Positions 17,202 through 26,925 are shown, counted from the stretch's first letter. The stretch: DNA of 64,000 nucleotides from Aurantibacter_A sp039941195 (GCF_039941195.1 NZ_JBDVFA010000012.1:1-64000); one strand, 5' to 3'. The notes: generated by a model from the letters alone, not told the origin. A program made the numbers and translations.

Positions 17202-18446
17202 ATGTCAATTTTACAAAAAATGTCATCTAAAGATGCGATAGCATTGGAAGAAAAGTACGGAGCACACAATTATCACCCGTTACCAGTTGTGTTAAATAGA
17301 GGTGAAGGTGTGTTTGTTTGGGATATGGAAGAAAAAAAATATTATGACTTTCTTTCAGCTTATTCTGCAATTAATCAAGGACATTGTCATCCAAAAATAG
17401 TGGATGCTTTGATTAGTCAATCACAAAAATTAACCTTAACATCAAGGGCCTTTCACAATAATATGCTTGGCAGGTATGAGGAATACGCTTGTAATCTTTT
17501 CGGATTTGATAAGCTATTGCCAATGAATACAGGTGCAGAGGCAGTTGAAACGGCCTTAAAAGTATGTAGAAAATGGGCGTATGAGAAAAAAGGAATCACG
17601 GAGAATGATGCACAAATTATTGTTTGTGAAAATAACTTTCATGGGCGTACTACTACAATTATTTCATTTTCTAATGATCCCGTCGCACGAGAAAATTTTG
17701 GTCCTTTTACCGATGGATTTATCAAAATTGAATACGATAACCTTAAGGCGTTGGAAACTACATTAGAAAGCAATTCGAATATTGCTGGATTTTTAGTTGA
17801 GCCTATTCAAGGTGAGGCGGGAGTATATGTGCCTTCAGAGAACTATTTAATCAATGCTAAGGCTTTGTGTGAAAAACATAATGTGCTTTTTATTGCCGAT
17901 GAGGTGCAAACGGGCATTGCAAGAACAGGTAAAATGCTGGCTGTAGATCATGAAAATGTAAGACCAGACATATTAATATTAGGTAAAGCACTTTCTGGTG
18001 GAGTATATCCTATTTCTGCGGTATTGGCTAATAATGAAGTTATGGATGTAATTCATCCTGGAAACCACGGCAGTACATTTGGTGGAAATCCTATAGCAGC
18101 AGCTGTTGCCATGGCTGCATTAGAGGTAATTGAAGAAGAACAATTGGCTAATAATGCGCTAGAATTAGGTGAATTGTTTAGATGTGAAATGAATGCTTTT
18201 ATTTCAAATTCTAACATAGTTAAAAAAGTACGAGGAAAAGGTTTACTAAATGCTATTCTAATAAATGATGCTGAGGAAAGTTCTACCGCTTGGGATATTT
18301 GTATGGCATTAAAGGAAAATGGTTTACTTGCCAAACCTACTCATGGTAATATAATCAGATTTGCACCACCATTGGTTATGGATAAAGAGCAGTTGTTAGA
18401 CTGTGTGGATATTATTAAGCGCACGCTAATTAATTTTGAAAAGTAG
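17202..18446 (+). CDS. rocD: Ornithine--oxo-acid aminotransferase
   Basis: A 414-residue class III PLP aminotransferase that converts ornithine and 2-oxoglutarate to glutamate semialdehyde and glutamate, in arginine/ornithine breakdown or proline formation. Seen: YDFLSAYSAINQGHCHP, the PLP phosphate site MNTGAEAVETALK, the cofactor aspartate in FIADEVQTGIARTG, and the PLP lysine in LGKALSGGVYP, all as in known ornithine aminotransferases. Length is normal. It is a single-gene unit with its own promoter region and a strong terminator shared with the convergent gene. Confidence 0.93.
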   Translation: MSILQKMSSKDAIALEEKYGAHNYHPLPVVLNRGEGVFVWDMEEKKYYDFLSAYSAINQGHCHPKIVDALISQSQKLTLTSRAFHNNMLGRYEEYACNLFGFDKLLPMNTGAEAVETALKVCRKWAYEKKGITENDAQIIVCENNFHGRTTTIISFSNDPVARENFGPFTDGFIKIEYDNLKALETTLESNSNIAGFLVEPIQGEAGVYVPSENYLINAKALCEKHNVLFIADEVQTGIARTGKMLAVDHENVRPDILILGKALSGGVYPISAVLANNEVMDVIHPGNHGSTFGGNPIAAAVAMAALEVIEEEQLANNALELGELFRCEMNAFISNSNIVKKVRGKGLLNAILINDAEESSTAWDICMALKENGLLAKPTHGNIIRFAPPLVMDKEQLLDCVDIIKRTLINFEK

Positions 18447-18450
18447 GATA

Positions 18451-18491
18451 AAAAAAACCTGCCCTAAGTAAATTTTAGGGCAGGTTTTTTT
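18451..18491. terminator. Bidirectional intrinsic terminator after rocD
   Basis: The arms AACCTGCCCTAA and TTAGGGCAGGTT pair perfectly over a short loop, flanked by an A-run before and a T-run after, so it works in both directions between the convergent rocD and CCC-motif genes. Confidence 0.9.
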
Positions 18492-18521
18492 ATTTCTTAT
18501 TAATTACAATTATTCAATCGG

Positions 18522-18854
18522 TTATTCACCTAGCATTTCTTCAATTTTTTCTTGCATTAATTCTTGATCTTGCAAACTCTCAAGTCCAAAAGTAGAAACT
18601 GCCCATACAGACATTAATAGGTAAATAGCACTTAGTGCAATACCTATGTAGGCTAAAATTTTACCAGTTTTTACATTTCCAAAATCAGTATACATTTCAG
18701 GGTTTTGATTGTATAGGGCAGTCGCTTTGTTCGCCATTACAACGGCAATAATTCCAAAGACAAGCCCGAGTACCCCATAACAGCAACAGGTTACAATTGA
18801 AAGAATTCCAAATACAAGTATAAGGGTAGCATTAGGTAGTTTTTGTTGTTCCAT
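18522..18854 (-). CDS. CCC-motif small membrane protein (DUF4190-like)
   Basis: A 110-residue protein with two membrane segments. The first holds the three-cysteine run in IVTCCCYGVLGLVFG that gives the family its name; between the segments is the short cytoplasmic NPEMY/NVKTGKILAYIG region typical of DUF4190-like proteins. The C-terminus is acidic and polar. Function unknown. It follows the DUF2752 gene by six bases and is probably co-transcribed. Confidence 0.75.
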   Translation of the reverse strand: MEQQKLPNATLILVFGILSIVTCCCYGVLGLVFGIIAVVMANKATALYNQNPEMYTDFGNVKTGKILAYIGIALSAIYLLMSVWAVSTFGLESLQDQELMQEKIEEMLGE

Positions 18855-18860
18855 AATTTT

Positions 18861-19181
18861 TTAGTGGATTAGATGGTTCATTTTTAAAATATAGTTTATT
18901 ATTATTGTTGTTCCTGTTAATATGCCTAGAAATATTTTTATTTGTGTTTCGAAACGGAATTTCACAAATTGACTAACAATTACGAATAAAACAAGAGCGA
19001 CTAAGCCATAAATTGCTGGGTACATATCAAATGCTGCTTCAAATTCGCCTTTGACTAGATGAATTGCGGAGCGTTGCATACCACAACCCGGACAATCAAT
19101 ACCAAAAAGTTTTTTATTCATACACGGAAGCATAAAATCTTCTATAGAAACTAAAAGTGGTATTAAGGGTATTTTCATCAT
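18861..19181 (-). CDS. DUF2752 family membrane protein
   Basis: About 107 residues with the DUF2752 hallmark GIDCPGCGMQRSAIHL and two hydrophobic segments after it. Function unknown; the family is common beside CCC-motif proteins in Flavobacteriia, as here. I prefer the ATG at 19181 (19178 is equally possible) over 19250, since the longer form would run through the divergent promoter of the Smr gene and overlap its start codon. Confidence 0.65.
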   Translation of the reverse strand: MMKIPLIPLLVSIEDFMLPCMNKKLFGIDCPGCGMQRSAIHLVKGEFEAAFDMYPAIYGLVALVLFVIVSQFVKFRFETQIKIFLGILTGTTIIINYILKMNHLIH

Positions 19182-19210
19182 TACATTAATTACAAGCTGA
19201 AAATTAGCAT

Positions 19211-19218
19211 TATTTTTG
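19211..19218 (+). promoter_or_regulatory. -7 promoter element for the Smr-domain gene
   Basis: TATTTTTG, 17 bases before the ATG at 19236, matches TAnnTTTG. Confidence 0.55.
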
Positions 19219-19235
19219 GAAAATATACTAAAAGC

Positions 19236-19784
19236 ATGACTGTTTTTCAATTAGGAGATAAGGTTGAAGTGTTGGACGACACTATTTCAGGTGTGGTGAT
19301 TTCTATTGATAATGATGAAGTTAGCATAGAAACTAATGAGGGGTTTGAAATGAGTTTCGAGGCCAAAGAATTGGTTAATGTTGAATCAAACGAAGATTTT
19401 CGAGTAAGTAGTTCTGATGTTTCTAAGGCAAAAGCTGAGAAGGAATTTGTAAAAAGAAAAAAAGTCAGAATAACCAGTAAAAAGGAACGAAATGCACCAA
19501 AAATGGAAGTTGACTTACATATAAATCAGTTGGTAAAATCTCCTAAAAACATGACTAATTTTGATATGCTAAATATCCAATTAGAAACAGCAAGACGGCA
19601 ATTGGAGTTTGCTATTCGAAATCGTATTCAAAAAATTGTATTTATTCATGGAGTAGGGGAAGGTGTTCTTAAGCAAGAACTCCATACAATGTTTCGAAGA
19701 TTTGAGAATTTAAAATACTATGATGCCGAATATAAAAAGTATGGTACAGGGGCAACAGAGGTATATATTTATCAGAATTCTTAG
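19236..19784 (+). CDS. Smr/MutS2-C-terminal domain protein
   Basis: A 182-residue protein. An N-terminal small beta domain (about residues 1-50, VFQLGDKVEVLDD) precedes a basic linker and a C-terminal Smr domain starting at EVDLHINQL, with the family motif VFIHGVGEGVLKQEL and the closing GTGATEVYI. Smr domains nick or bind branched nucleic acid or cut RNA; the DLH and HGxG motifs linked to that activity are present. It is a stand-alone Smr protein, not part of a MutS. The precise target is unknown. Confidence 0.82.
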   Translation: MTVFQLGDKVEVLDDTISGVVISIDNDEVSIETNEGFEMSFEAKELVNVESNEDFRVSSSDVSKAKAEKEFVKRKKVRITSKKERNAPKMEVDLHINQLVKSPKNMTNFDMLNIQLETARRQLEFAIRNRIQKIVFIHGVGEGVLKQELHTMFRRFENLKYYDAEYKKYGTGATEVYIYQNS

Positions 19785-19788
19785 AAAT

Positions 19789-20292
19789 CTATTCTGATTT
19801 TATAGAAGTAAATGTGCCGAAATCGTTTATAGTCAAGTCAGTAATTCGGTTATTAGTATCTGTTTCAAAAGTTACATCAGTCAATTCTATTGAATGTTCG
19901 AAAGTAGTTGAGTCAATTTCTATAGTATTAATTAATACCGTGCCATTGGAAGCAACAATTTCACTTATTGCTTGAGGATCAATAACCGGTACATCATCAC
20001 AAAAATAGGTCTTACTTACAGTTCCGGAAAACAAACGATAGGTAAGGGTTGATCCCGAGCCAATTGTACTCTCTATTTGTTCAGCAGAGGCTTCGTTTAA
20101 TAACTTTCCATCTTCTAGTTCCAAAATTAAGGCCTCATCATCATTAATTTTGAAAAATAGACCCGTGTCAATAGACCCCGTTTCACAAGTCTCAATATCT
20201 ACACTATCAAAATCAATGGTTTCAATCTCAATGTCACCATCATCACAGGAAAATAATAGAAACATTAAACCTAGAAAAAAAGTTTTTTGCAT
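19789..20292 (-). CDS. Hypothetical lipoprotein
   Basis: A 167-residue protein with a short lipoprotein signal (GLMFLLFSCDD) followed by a very acidic stretch. The rest alternates beta-like segments rich in Thr, Ile and Asp. I recognise no family. It converges on the Smr gene with only four bases between stops. Probably anchored in the outer membrane. Confidence 0.65.
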   Translation of the reverse strand: MQKTFFLGLMFLLFSCDDGDIEIETIDFDSVDIETCETGSIDTGLFFKINDDEALILELEDGKLLNEASAEQIESTIGSGSTLTYRLFSGTVSKTYFCDDVPVIDPQAISEIVASNGTVLINTIEIDSTTFEHSIELTDVTFETDTNNRITDLTINDFGTFTSIKSE

Positions 20293-20360
20293 GCTTCAAA
20301 TTTAATGAACTTCTAGCTTTGTTTTAACGCCTATTGGGGAGAAATTAACGTTAATTAAAT

Positions 20361-20368
20361 TATTTTTG
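20361..20368 (+). promoter_or_regulatory. -7 promoter element for the cysteine desulfurase gene
   Basis: TATTTTTG followed by C, 26 bases before the ATG at 20395, matches the Bacteroidota consensus. Confidence 0.6.
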
Positions 20369-20394
20369 CAAGATTAAATTAGGATTCAAGAAAA

Positions 20395-21543
20395 ATGGAG
20401 AATGTTTATTTAGATAACGCCGCAACTACCTGTGTACGAAAAGAGGTAATTGATAAAATGCAAAAAGCATTAGCAGAATGTTATGGCAACCCTTCCTCAA
20501 CACATAGTTTTGGTAGAACTGCAAAAACAGCCATAGAAACTGCTAGAAAAACTATAGCGAAATATTTAAATGCACATCCTTCCGAAATAATTTTTACTTC
20601 TGGTGGTACAGAAGCCGACAATATGATTTTGCGTTGTGCAGTACGTGACTTGGATGTAGAAACAATAATTACTACCAAAATTGAACACCACGCTGTTTTA
20701 CATACCGTTGAGGATCTTGAGAAAGAGGGAAAAATAAAAGTGCATTATGTTAATTTGGACGAATTTGGAAATCCAGTTATTGAACATTTAAAAGTCTTAT
20801 TGCAGCAGGATGATTCTAAAAAGTTAGTTAGTTTAATGCACATAAACAATGAAATAGGAAATAAAATTGATATTGATGCAGTTTGCGGCATTTGTAAGGA
20901 AAATGAAGCGCTTATTCATTCAGATACTGTTCAGTCTATAGGTCACTATATTTGGGATGTTAAGAAAACTCCAATTGATTTTATGACGGCAGCAGCTCAT
21001 AAATTTCATGGACCTAAAGGAATTGGGTTTGCGTATTTAAGGAGAAATAGTGGGTTAAAACCGATGATTTCTGGTGGGTCTCAAGAGCGCGGATTTCGGG
21101 CAGGAACAGAATCTTATCATAATATTATTGGGCTTGAAGAAGCTTTTGTACAATCATATGATAATTTGGCTGTTGAAAGAGCGAAAGTACTAGCATTGAA
21201 AGAATATTTTATTGAAAGATTAAAACAGGAAATACCAGGAGTAAAATTCAATGGTTATTCTGCAGATAATCATAATAGCACTTACACTCTTGTTAATGTA
21301 AACCTGCCAGTTTCACCAGAAAAGGCATTAATGTTACTATTTAATTTAGATGTGAAAGGTATAGCATGTTCTAAAGGGAGTGCTTGCCAGTCGGGCAGTA
21401 ATTTAGGTTCGCATGTATTAAATCAGGTGCTAACAGACGATGATTTACAAAAACCATCATTACGCTTTTCATTTTCAATATATAATACAATAGAAGAATT
21501 GGATTATACGGTTTCGGTAATTAAGGAGTTCATAGAAAAATAG
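20395..21543 (+). CDS. Cysteine desulfurase (NifS/IscS class V aminotransferase family)
   Basis: A 382-residue PLP enzyme that takes sulfur from cysteine for iron-sulfur clusters or thio-modified cofactors and tRNA. Seen: YLDNAATT at the start, FTSGGTEADN (PLP phosphate), the PLP lysine in AAAHKFHGPKG, the RAGTES motif and the sulfur-carrying Cys in GSACQSGS. The short active-site loop is that of group I (IscS/NifS) enzymes. No scaffold gene is next to it, so the pathway it feeds is open; the molybdenum cofactor cluster lies 15 kb away. Confidence 0.9.
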   Translation: MENVYLDNAATTCVRKEVIDKMQKALAECYGNPSSTHSFGRTAKTAIETARKTIAKYLNAHPSEIIFTSGGTEADNMILRCAVRDLDVETIITTKIEHHAVLHTVEDLEKEGKIKVHYVNLDEFGNPVIEHLKVLLQQDDSKKLVSLMHINNEIGNKIDIDAVCGICKENEALIHSDTVQSIGHYIWDVKKTPIDFMTAAAHKFHGPKGIGFAYLRRNSGLKPMISGGSQERGFRAGTESYHNIIGLEEAFVQSYDNLAVERAKVLALKEYFIERLKQEIPGVKFNGYSADNHNSTYTLVNVNLPVSPEKALMLLFNLDVKGIACSKGSACQSGSNLGSHVLNQVLTDDDLQKPSLRFSFSIYNTIEELDYTVSVIKEFIEK

Positions 21544-21553
21544 GCAGAACTAT

Positions 21554-22222
21554 TTATTTGTTAGTTCCTTCTCTTTTCTTTCTATCTTTTTTACGCTCTC
21601 GATCGTAAGGGAATTTTCTCGCTGCTTGCTTCATCATTTGGTCAATAAGGTCAATAGTGTTTTTGCCTGTTTTTTTATTGATTTTCTTTTCGTATTTCCA
21701 AAGTAACTTTCCTGTTTTACCATCACTTATTTTTATACCGATTCTGCCATAATCAGATGCTCCAGAGAAATAATCAAGAATACTAAAGTCGGTAGGAATG
21801 CCCTCCGATAATAAAATTGTTAGGTCTATATTACCACTTATTACACCGTCAACACCGAGAATTTCAGCGAGCTGTTTTGTGGTGTAAATATCCATATTTT
21901 CATAGTCAATGTTATTCTGTGTTAATATGGCTTTTGTGTCTTTAGTGTTTTGAAATTCTACAACAAATTTTTTCTTCTTTTTTCTTTTAGAAAAATAAGT
22001 TTCTAAAGCGTTTTGTACGGCATAACCTTCTCTTTCTTCCAAAGCTTTTAACTCTTTTTTCGAGAGTTTTTCATCTAAATTGAGGTTGGTTAAGAAGGGT
22101 AATATTGCTAGAGTCTGTTGTTCAGCAGCTAATTCGTCAAATCTAGTGTTCTCATAAATATTCTTCTGTGCATTTATTACAAAAGTTACCATTAATAAAA
22201 ACGGTAGAATTAAATTTTTCAT
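21554..22222 (-). CDS. Exported CsgG/LpoB-like protein of unknown function
   Basis: About 222 residues with a signal peptide (MKNLILPFLLMVTFVINAQ). The mature part has strands and helices in the order TLAILPF, an alpha helix with YAVQNALETYF, then TKQLAEILGVDGVISGNID and KISDGKTGKLLWKYEKK, a pattern seen in CsgG/LpoB-like and GNA1162-type envelope proteins. It ends in a Lys/Arg-rich tail. It is the last gene of an operon with an M23 peptidase and a TonB receptor. I chose the ATG at 22222 because the signal peptide begins there; the annotated family is an inference. Confidence 0.6.
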   Translation of the reverse strand: MKNLILPFLLMVTFVINAQKNIYENTRFDELAAEQQTLAILPFLTNLNLDEKLSKKELKALEEREGYAVQNALETYFSKRKKKKKFVVEFQNTKDTKAILTQNNIDYENMDIYTTKQLAEILGVDGVISGNIDLTILLSEGIPTDFSILDYFSGASDYGRIGIKISDGKTGKLLWKYEKKINKKTGKNTIDLIDQMMKQAARKFPYDRERKKDRKKREGTNK

Positions 22223-22246
22223 GATACCTCTTTTGATGTACATATT

Positions 22247-24715
22247 TTAAAAACGCATTTTCAATCTTAAATTTAAAACTCTACTTGTCATAAAATTAGG
22301 AATAGCATATTCATATTTGCTATCAACATCGCGTACCCAAGTATTGGTAATAGAATTTTGATTGTTGAACATATTAAAAATTTCAATACCGATGCTCAAG
22401 TCTTTAAATTTATTCAACCAATGTTTTCTTGGATAGTTCTTATCAGCATCTGCAAAAATATAGGAAATTCCCAAATCAGCACGTTTGTAATCAGTTAATC
22501 TATTCTGAAAAATATAGGGGTCGGCATAACTTGGTGAACCACCTGGCACTCCTGTATTATAAACTAAATTTAAATACATTTTTAAATTAGGAATGTTAGG
22601 AATATAATCTTGAAACAAAAGGGCAACTTTTAGGCGTTGATCAGTTGGTCTAGAGATGTAACCCTTCGAAGCTATATTTTCTTCAGTTTGCAAATATCCA
22701 ATACTAACCCAAGATTCTGTACCAGGTACAAAGGCACCATTCAATCTTACTTCTGCACCGTAAGCGTATGCGATAGCATTGTTGTTTGCACTGTAGCGTA
22801 TCCGTACATCATCTAAAGTATATGTGTTTACGTTATTAAGATTTTTATAATATACTTCACCCGTAAGATTAAATGGACGTTGCCAAAGTAAAAAACTATA
22901 TTCCGTACCCAATACGGCATGTATTGCATTTTGAGCTTTTACATCTGAATGAATAATTCCTTCGTTATCTCGAAGTTCTCGATAAAATGGAGGTTGATGA
23001 TAAAGACCTCCGGACAATCTAAAAATAATATCCTTTTCCCAATTTGGCTTTACTGCAAATTGTGCTCTTGGACTAAATACACTTTGTTGAATTTTGGGTA
23101 CATCTGTACCGCTAACCGTCCACAAATGTCCGCGAATACCTAAATTATAATAAATATCTGTTGCTCCCCATTGATCTCGCTTACTAATTTGAGCAAAGGC
23201 TGTAAAACGATTTGTTTTTACAAAATTCGTTGCATTTAAACCGGTATAAGGGACTAATTCTTCATCATAAACTTCGTAAGGTTCGTTATTAGAAAAATCT
23301 GTTATAGGAGGGCGAATACTAAAACCAACTGAATCGATAAATTCTGATTCTCTTAATTGGTCGCGAATATCTTCGTGTGTGAATTTTGTACCCCATTCTA
23401 ATTTAGTCTCATCTTTGCGATAGGTACCTTTGTGTTGTAAATTAAAAATAAGTGCGTCTAAGTCATTTCTAGTTCTGTTATATTGAGATGCCAGTCCTCT
23501 AGAAGCTACGGGGTCCCCTAAAAAATTTTCATCCAAATCAGATGCAATTCCTCCCAATTCATATGTTGCAATAATATCTGAATATTCTTCTTCTGTTGTA
23601 TGGTAAATTGATGAAATTAATTTAAGATCAATATCGTCATTTAAATGATAGGTGCCTTTTAATGCCCCAAATAAGGTGCTATATCTATTTTTTTCATTTC
23701 CTTGGTATAGAACAGTAAGCTGTCTGGGTTGATTTAATGTTCCAAAATTCGTTTCTCTATTTAAAGGTTCATTTTGATAATCGTTAACCGAAATATTTCC
23801 TAAAAACCCTAAATCAAATTTATTTGAAAAACGATAGTTGGAGTAGCTCTGAAGGTCAATAAAAACCGGATTGAAGTTAGCTGTGGTTTCTTTACTATTT
23901 ACCAATAGACTATTGTTTCTGTATCGCAAACCGGTAATGCTTCCGAATTTTTTATTTTTAGATAGCGTTTCTACAGCAGCACTGGCTCCTAAAAAACTTA
24001 GGTCTAATTGAACTTCGAAAGTAGTAGGATTTTTATAAGTAATGTCAAGCACAGAAGATAGTTTGTCGCCATATTTTGCTTGAAACCCGCCTGGAGAAAA
24101 TTTTACATTTTGTGTGAGGTCGCTATTAACAAAACTTAAACCCTCTTGTTGGGCAGCTCGAATTAGAAAAGGGCGATACACTTCAATTTCATTGATGTAA
24201 ACTAAATTTTCATCGTAATTACCACCTCGAACAGAGTATTGCGTGCTTAGTTCATTGTTAGAAGAAACGCCAGGGAGTAATTTTAAAATGTTTTCAACAC
24301 CTGCATTTGCACCTGGTATACGACGAACCAGTTTTGGAGGAACGGTGGTAACGCCTTCTACATTTTTTTCGCCAGTTGGAGTAACTGTTACTCCATCAAC
24401 CTGAATAGCATTGGCCTTCATAATTGGGTTAAATTCAAAAATCTCATTTGTGTTTAGAATAAGATTTTCAACCACTATATTTTTTAATCCTAAAAATGAA
24501 AATGTAATAGAAGTTTCTTTATCCGCTATTATATTAAGTAAATAAAAACCATTTTCATCGGTAAATGTTCCACCACCAGAAGTACTAATATTTACTTTAG
24601 CTATAGGTTCATTTTTTTCATCAAGTACAATGCCAGTAATTGATGCAGTTTGTCCAATCAAATGATTCGATTGGAAAAAGAGAAGTATTATAAAAATGGT
24701 TTTTAGAAACTTCAA
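22247..24715 (-). CDS. TonB-dependent outer membrane receptor with N-terminal carboxypeptidase-regulatory domain
   Basis: An 822-residue outer-membrane protein. Signal peptide to about residue 21, then a carboxypeptidase D regulatory-like domain (ASITGIVLDEKNEPI) to about 105, a plug domain (LPGVSSNNELSTQYSVRGG) to about 230, and a 22-stranded barrel ending in an aromatic terminal residue (LRLKMRF). It imports a large nutrient using TonB energy. No SusD partner follows, so it is not a classical polysaccharide-uptake pair. It lies six bases after the M23 peptidase gene, suggesting a shared transcript; the substrate is unknown. Confidence 0.88.
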   Translation of the reverse strand: MKFLKTIFIILLFFQSNHLIGQTASITGIVLDEKNEPIAKVNISTSGGGTFTDENGFYLLNIIADKETSITFSFLGLKNIVVENLILNTNEIFEFNPIMKANAIQVDGVTVTPTGEKNVEGVTTVPPKLVRRIPGANAGVENILKLLPGVSSNNELSTQYSVRGGNYDENLVYINEIEVYRPFLIRAAQQEGLSFVNSDLTQNVKFSPGGFQAKYGDKLSSVLDITYKNPTTFEVQLDLSFLGASAAVETLSKNKKFGSITGLRYRNNSLLVNSKETTANFNPVFIDLQSYSNYRFSNKFDLGFLGNISVNDYQNEPLNRETNFGTLNQPRQLTVLYQGNEKNRYSTLFGALKGTYHLNDDIDLKLISSIYHTTEEEYSDIIATYELGGIASDLDENFLGDPVASRGLASQYNRTRNDLDALIFNLQHKGTYRKDETKLEWGTKFTHEDIRDQLRESEFIDSVGFSIRPPITDFSNNEPYEVYDEELVPYTGLNATNFVKTNRFTAFAQISKRDQWGATDIYYNLGIRGHLWTVSGTDVPKIQQSVFSPRAQFAVKPNWEKDIIFRLSGGLYHQPPFYRELRDNEGIIHSDVKAQNAIHAVLGTEYSFLLWQRPFNLTGEVYYKNLNNVNTYTLDDVRIRYSANNNAIAYAYGAEVRLNGAFVPGTESWVSIGYLQTEENIASKGYISRPTDQRLKVALLFQDYIPNIPNLKMYLNLVYNTGVPGGSPSYADPYIFQNRLTDYKRADLGISYIFADADKNYPRKHWLNKFKDLSIGIEIFNMFNNQNSITNTWVRDVDSKYEYAIPNFMTSRVLNLRLKMRF

Positions 24716-24721
24716 ACCGTT

Positions 24722-26413
24722 TTATTTTCTGTAGAAAGTACTTGTAAAGGTAGACGTATTCCCTACATTATCAGTTACTTCAACTTTTAAAGTGCAATCT
24801 TTTTTATCGAGAATTTTATCATCAAAATTATAAGTGAGAGTACTCCTTTTTGGTTCATACTCCATTAAAATCCATTCACCATTTAAAGTGGCTGAATAGG
24901 TATTGATACCGCTGAGGTCGTCAGAAATTCTTAATCTTAGATAACTATAATTGTTTAGCCATTGTTTTTCTTTAAAATTTGATGCTTTAATTTTAGGAGC
25001 AACAGTATCTTTTGCCAAAGTATAAGTACCTAAATTTCTGGTACGGGTCGTAAAAGTTTCCCCTCTTTTATAGGTTGATGAATAACTTGGCTTGTTGTAC
25101 TTTCCTAAACGCGCAATGAAAAGTTGTTTGCGTTCCTCCTTAGAATATTTTGAAACATCAAAAGTTATGGTAAAATTTCTATGTGCGGCAACACGACTAT
25201 TGTGAATGGTGACCGTATCTTTTCCTTTTTTAAGATCTATAAAGAAATTATTGTAAAATGTATTTGTTGGGAAATATACATTTGCAGCCCCTAAATCATA
25301 ATTGTTTGGTTTTTTAGCTACTATATAGTTTTCTGTTTTTTCAGATTTATCTACATTTTTAAGAACTTCTTTCATGCCACGTACTGGTATAATAGCTTTT
25401 ACCTTATTACCCTCAAAATCTTTAAGCAAAATCTCGACATTATAATCCAGTCCTTCTTTAATATCAATTTTTCCGTTGTTGTATAATTCAGTATATATAC
25501 TTAATTTATTACTGGGAGTCTTAAAAAGCCTTTGTATTTTTTGTCGGTACTTCCCGTAATAATCATAATCAATTAATGTATTGATGTATCTACTTTCAGT
25601 AAAAGAGAAAGTTTCAAACTCGTATTCTGAATATACTTTGCCGTTTATGGTTTGTGTGGCAGAAAACAGTCCATTTTTGTTAGCGGCCAAATCTTGTCGA
25701 TCAAAAGCTATCACACCAAATCCAATAGTGCCTATTGCTGTAACCTCGTCTGCCAAAAAAGTGCCGTCTTTTTGTCTTTTAAAATTTATTGCTGTTCTAG
25801 TATTACTTTGGTTTATTTGTGAATTATCTGAAAGCGGATAGCCAAAAAGCTTCACCAAACTTGGATTTGTTGCATCGAGAACGTGAAACCCATAAAAAAG
25901 AGGATTAGTCGGTTTTTCACTAACACTACTTCTAATTTCAAAATGTAAGTGTGGCCCAGAAGAGCTACCCGTATTTCCACCATAGGCGATTACTTGGCCC
26001 TTTTCAACTTTCACTTCACCAAAATCAGGAAACACTTCAACTTCGTAAGAACGTTTTTTGTATTGTACTTTTTTGATATATTCTTCAATTTCTGGAGCGA
26101 ATTTTTGCAAGTGTCCATAAACTGAGGTGTACCCATTTGGGTGTGCGATATAAATTACTTTGCCATAACCCCAGTGCGCTATTTTTATTCGCGTAACAGT
26201 TCCATCACCAATTGCGTAAATGGGTAAGCCTTGTCGTTGTTGTGTTTTTATATCGATACCAGAATGGAAGTGATTTGACCTAAGTTCACCAAAAGAACCG
26301 GCCAAAATTAAGGGTATATCCATCGGAGACCTAAAGGCATCTTTGGGATATTTATCTTGTGCAAATATGGTTGTGCACAATAAAAGTAATAAACCAAATG
26401 TGGTTTTTTTCAT
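24722..26413 (-). CDS. M23 family (lysostaphin-type) peptidase, secreted
   Basis: About 563 residues after a signal peptide (MKKTTFGLLLLLCTTIFAQ). The M23 domain sits at the N-terminus (residues about 30-190): HFHSGIDIKTQ supplies the first zinc His and Asp, GNTGSSSGPHLHFEIR supplies the HxH pair. The 380-residue remainder is beta-rich and includes Ig-like repeats. It would cut cell-wall peptides or other glycine-rich substrates. I prefer the ATG at 26413 to 26449, as the signal starts there. First gene of an operon with the TonB receptor. Confidence 0.88.
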   Translation of the reverse strand: MKKTTFGLLLLLCTTIFAQDKYPKDAFRSPMDIPLILAGSFGELRSNHFHSGIDIKTQQRQGLPIYAIGDGTVTRIKIAHWGYGKVIYIAHPNGYTSVYGHLQKFAPEIEEYIKKVQYKKRSYEVEVFPDFGEVKVEKGQVIAYGGNTGSSSGPHLHFEIRSSVSEKPTNPLFYGFHVLDATNPSLVKLFGYPLSDNSQINQSNTRTAINFKRQKDGTFLADEVTAIGTIGFGVIAFDRQDLAANKNGLFSATQTINGKVYSEYEFETFSFTESRYINTLIDYDYYGKYRQKIQRLFKTPSNKLSIYTELYNNGKIDIKEGLDYNVEILLKDFEGNKVKAIIPVRGMKEVLKNVDKSEKTENYIVAKKPNNYDLGAANVYFPTNTFYNNFFIDLKKGKDTVTIHNSRVAAHRNFTITFDVSKYSKEERKQLFIARLGKYNKPSYSSTYKRGETFTTRTRNLGTYTLAKDTVAPKIKASNFKEKQWLNNYSYLRLRISDDLSGINTYSATLNGEWILMEYEPKRSTLTYNFDDKILDKKDCTLKVEVTDNVGNTSTFTSTFYRK

Positions 26414-26584
26414 AATCAAAATCAAGGTAAAGCGAAGGTAATTAAACACATCGACTTCAAAAAAAGTCGGTCAAAATATATTTTCGCCCTTCATTTTAAC
26501 GAAAAATACCTTATCCTGTTGCCTAGTTAAAGTATTACTTTAAGAAATTTTGGAAAAAGCATTGCTAAATTGTAAGATGTATGT

Positions 26585-26592
26585 TAACTTTG
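26585..26592 (+). promoter_or_regulatory. -7 promoter element for the coiled-coil/zapA operon
   Basis: TAACTTTG, matching TAnnTTTG, 24 bases before the ATG at 26617. Confidence 0.5.
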
Positions 26593-26616
26593 TGTATAAC
26601 GCATTGAGTTTAGTAA

Positions 26617-26907
26617 ATGAGCGAATTGGTCAAAATTGTTGACTCACTGGAGAACAAGATTAGTAAATTGTTGCATAAACTAGAGCTTTTAAATCAGGCA
26701 AATAGTAAATTGGAACAAGAGCTAAACTCCATTAAAAATAATCACCAAAGTGTGCAAAACTCTGTTTCAGAATGGGAAGAGAAGTACAAATCGCTGGTGT
26801 TAGCAAACTCAATGCTTGGCAGTAATACAAATAAAACAGAAGCTAAGCTTAAGATAAATACATTGATTCGTGAATTGGATCATTGCATTGCCCAACTGGC
26901 TGAATAA
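26617..26907 (+). CDS. Small coiled-coil protein upstream of zapA
   Basis: A 96-residue protein, almost entirely a predicted coiled coil (heptad pattern in LVKIVDSLENKISKLLHKL and onward). It precedes zapA by 18 bases. ZapA works with the coiled-coil protein ZapB in other bacteria, so a ZapB-like partner role is plausible from position and form, but coiled coils give no reliable homology. Confidence 0.7.
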   Translation: MSELVKIVDSLENKISKLLHKLELLNQANSKLEQELNSIKNNHQSVQNSVSEWEEKYKSLVLANSMLGSNTNKTEAKLKINTLIRELDHCIAQLAE

Positions 26908-26925
26908 TAAATAGTTTATATATTA

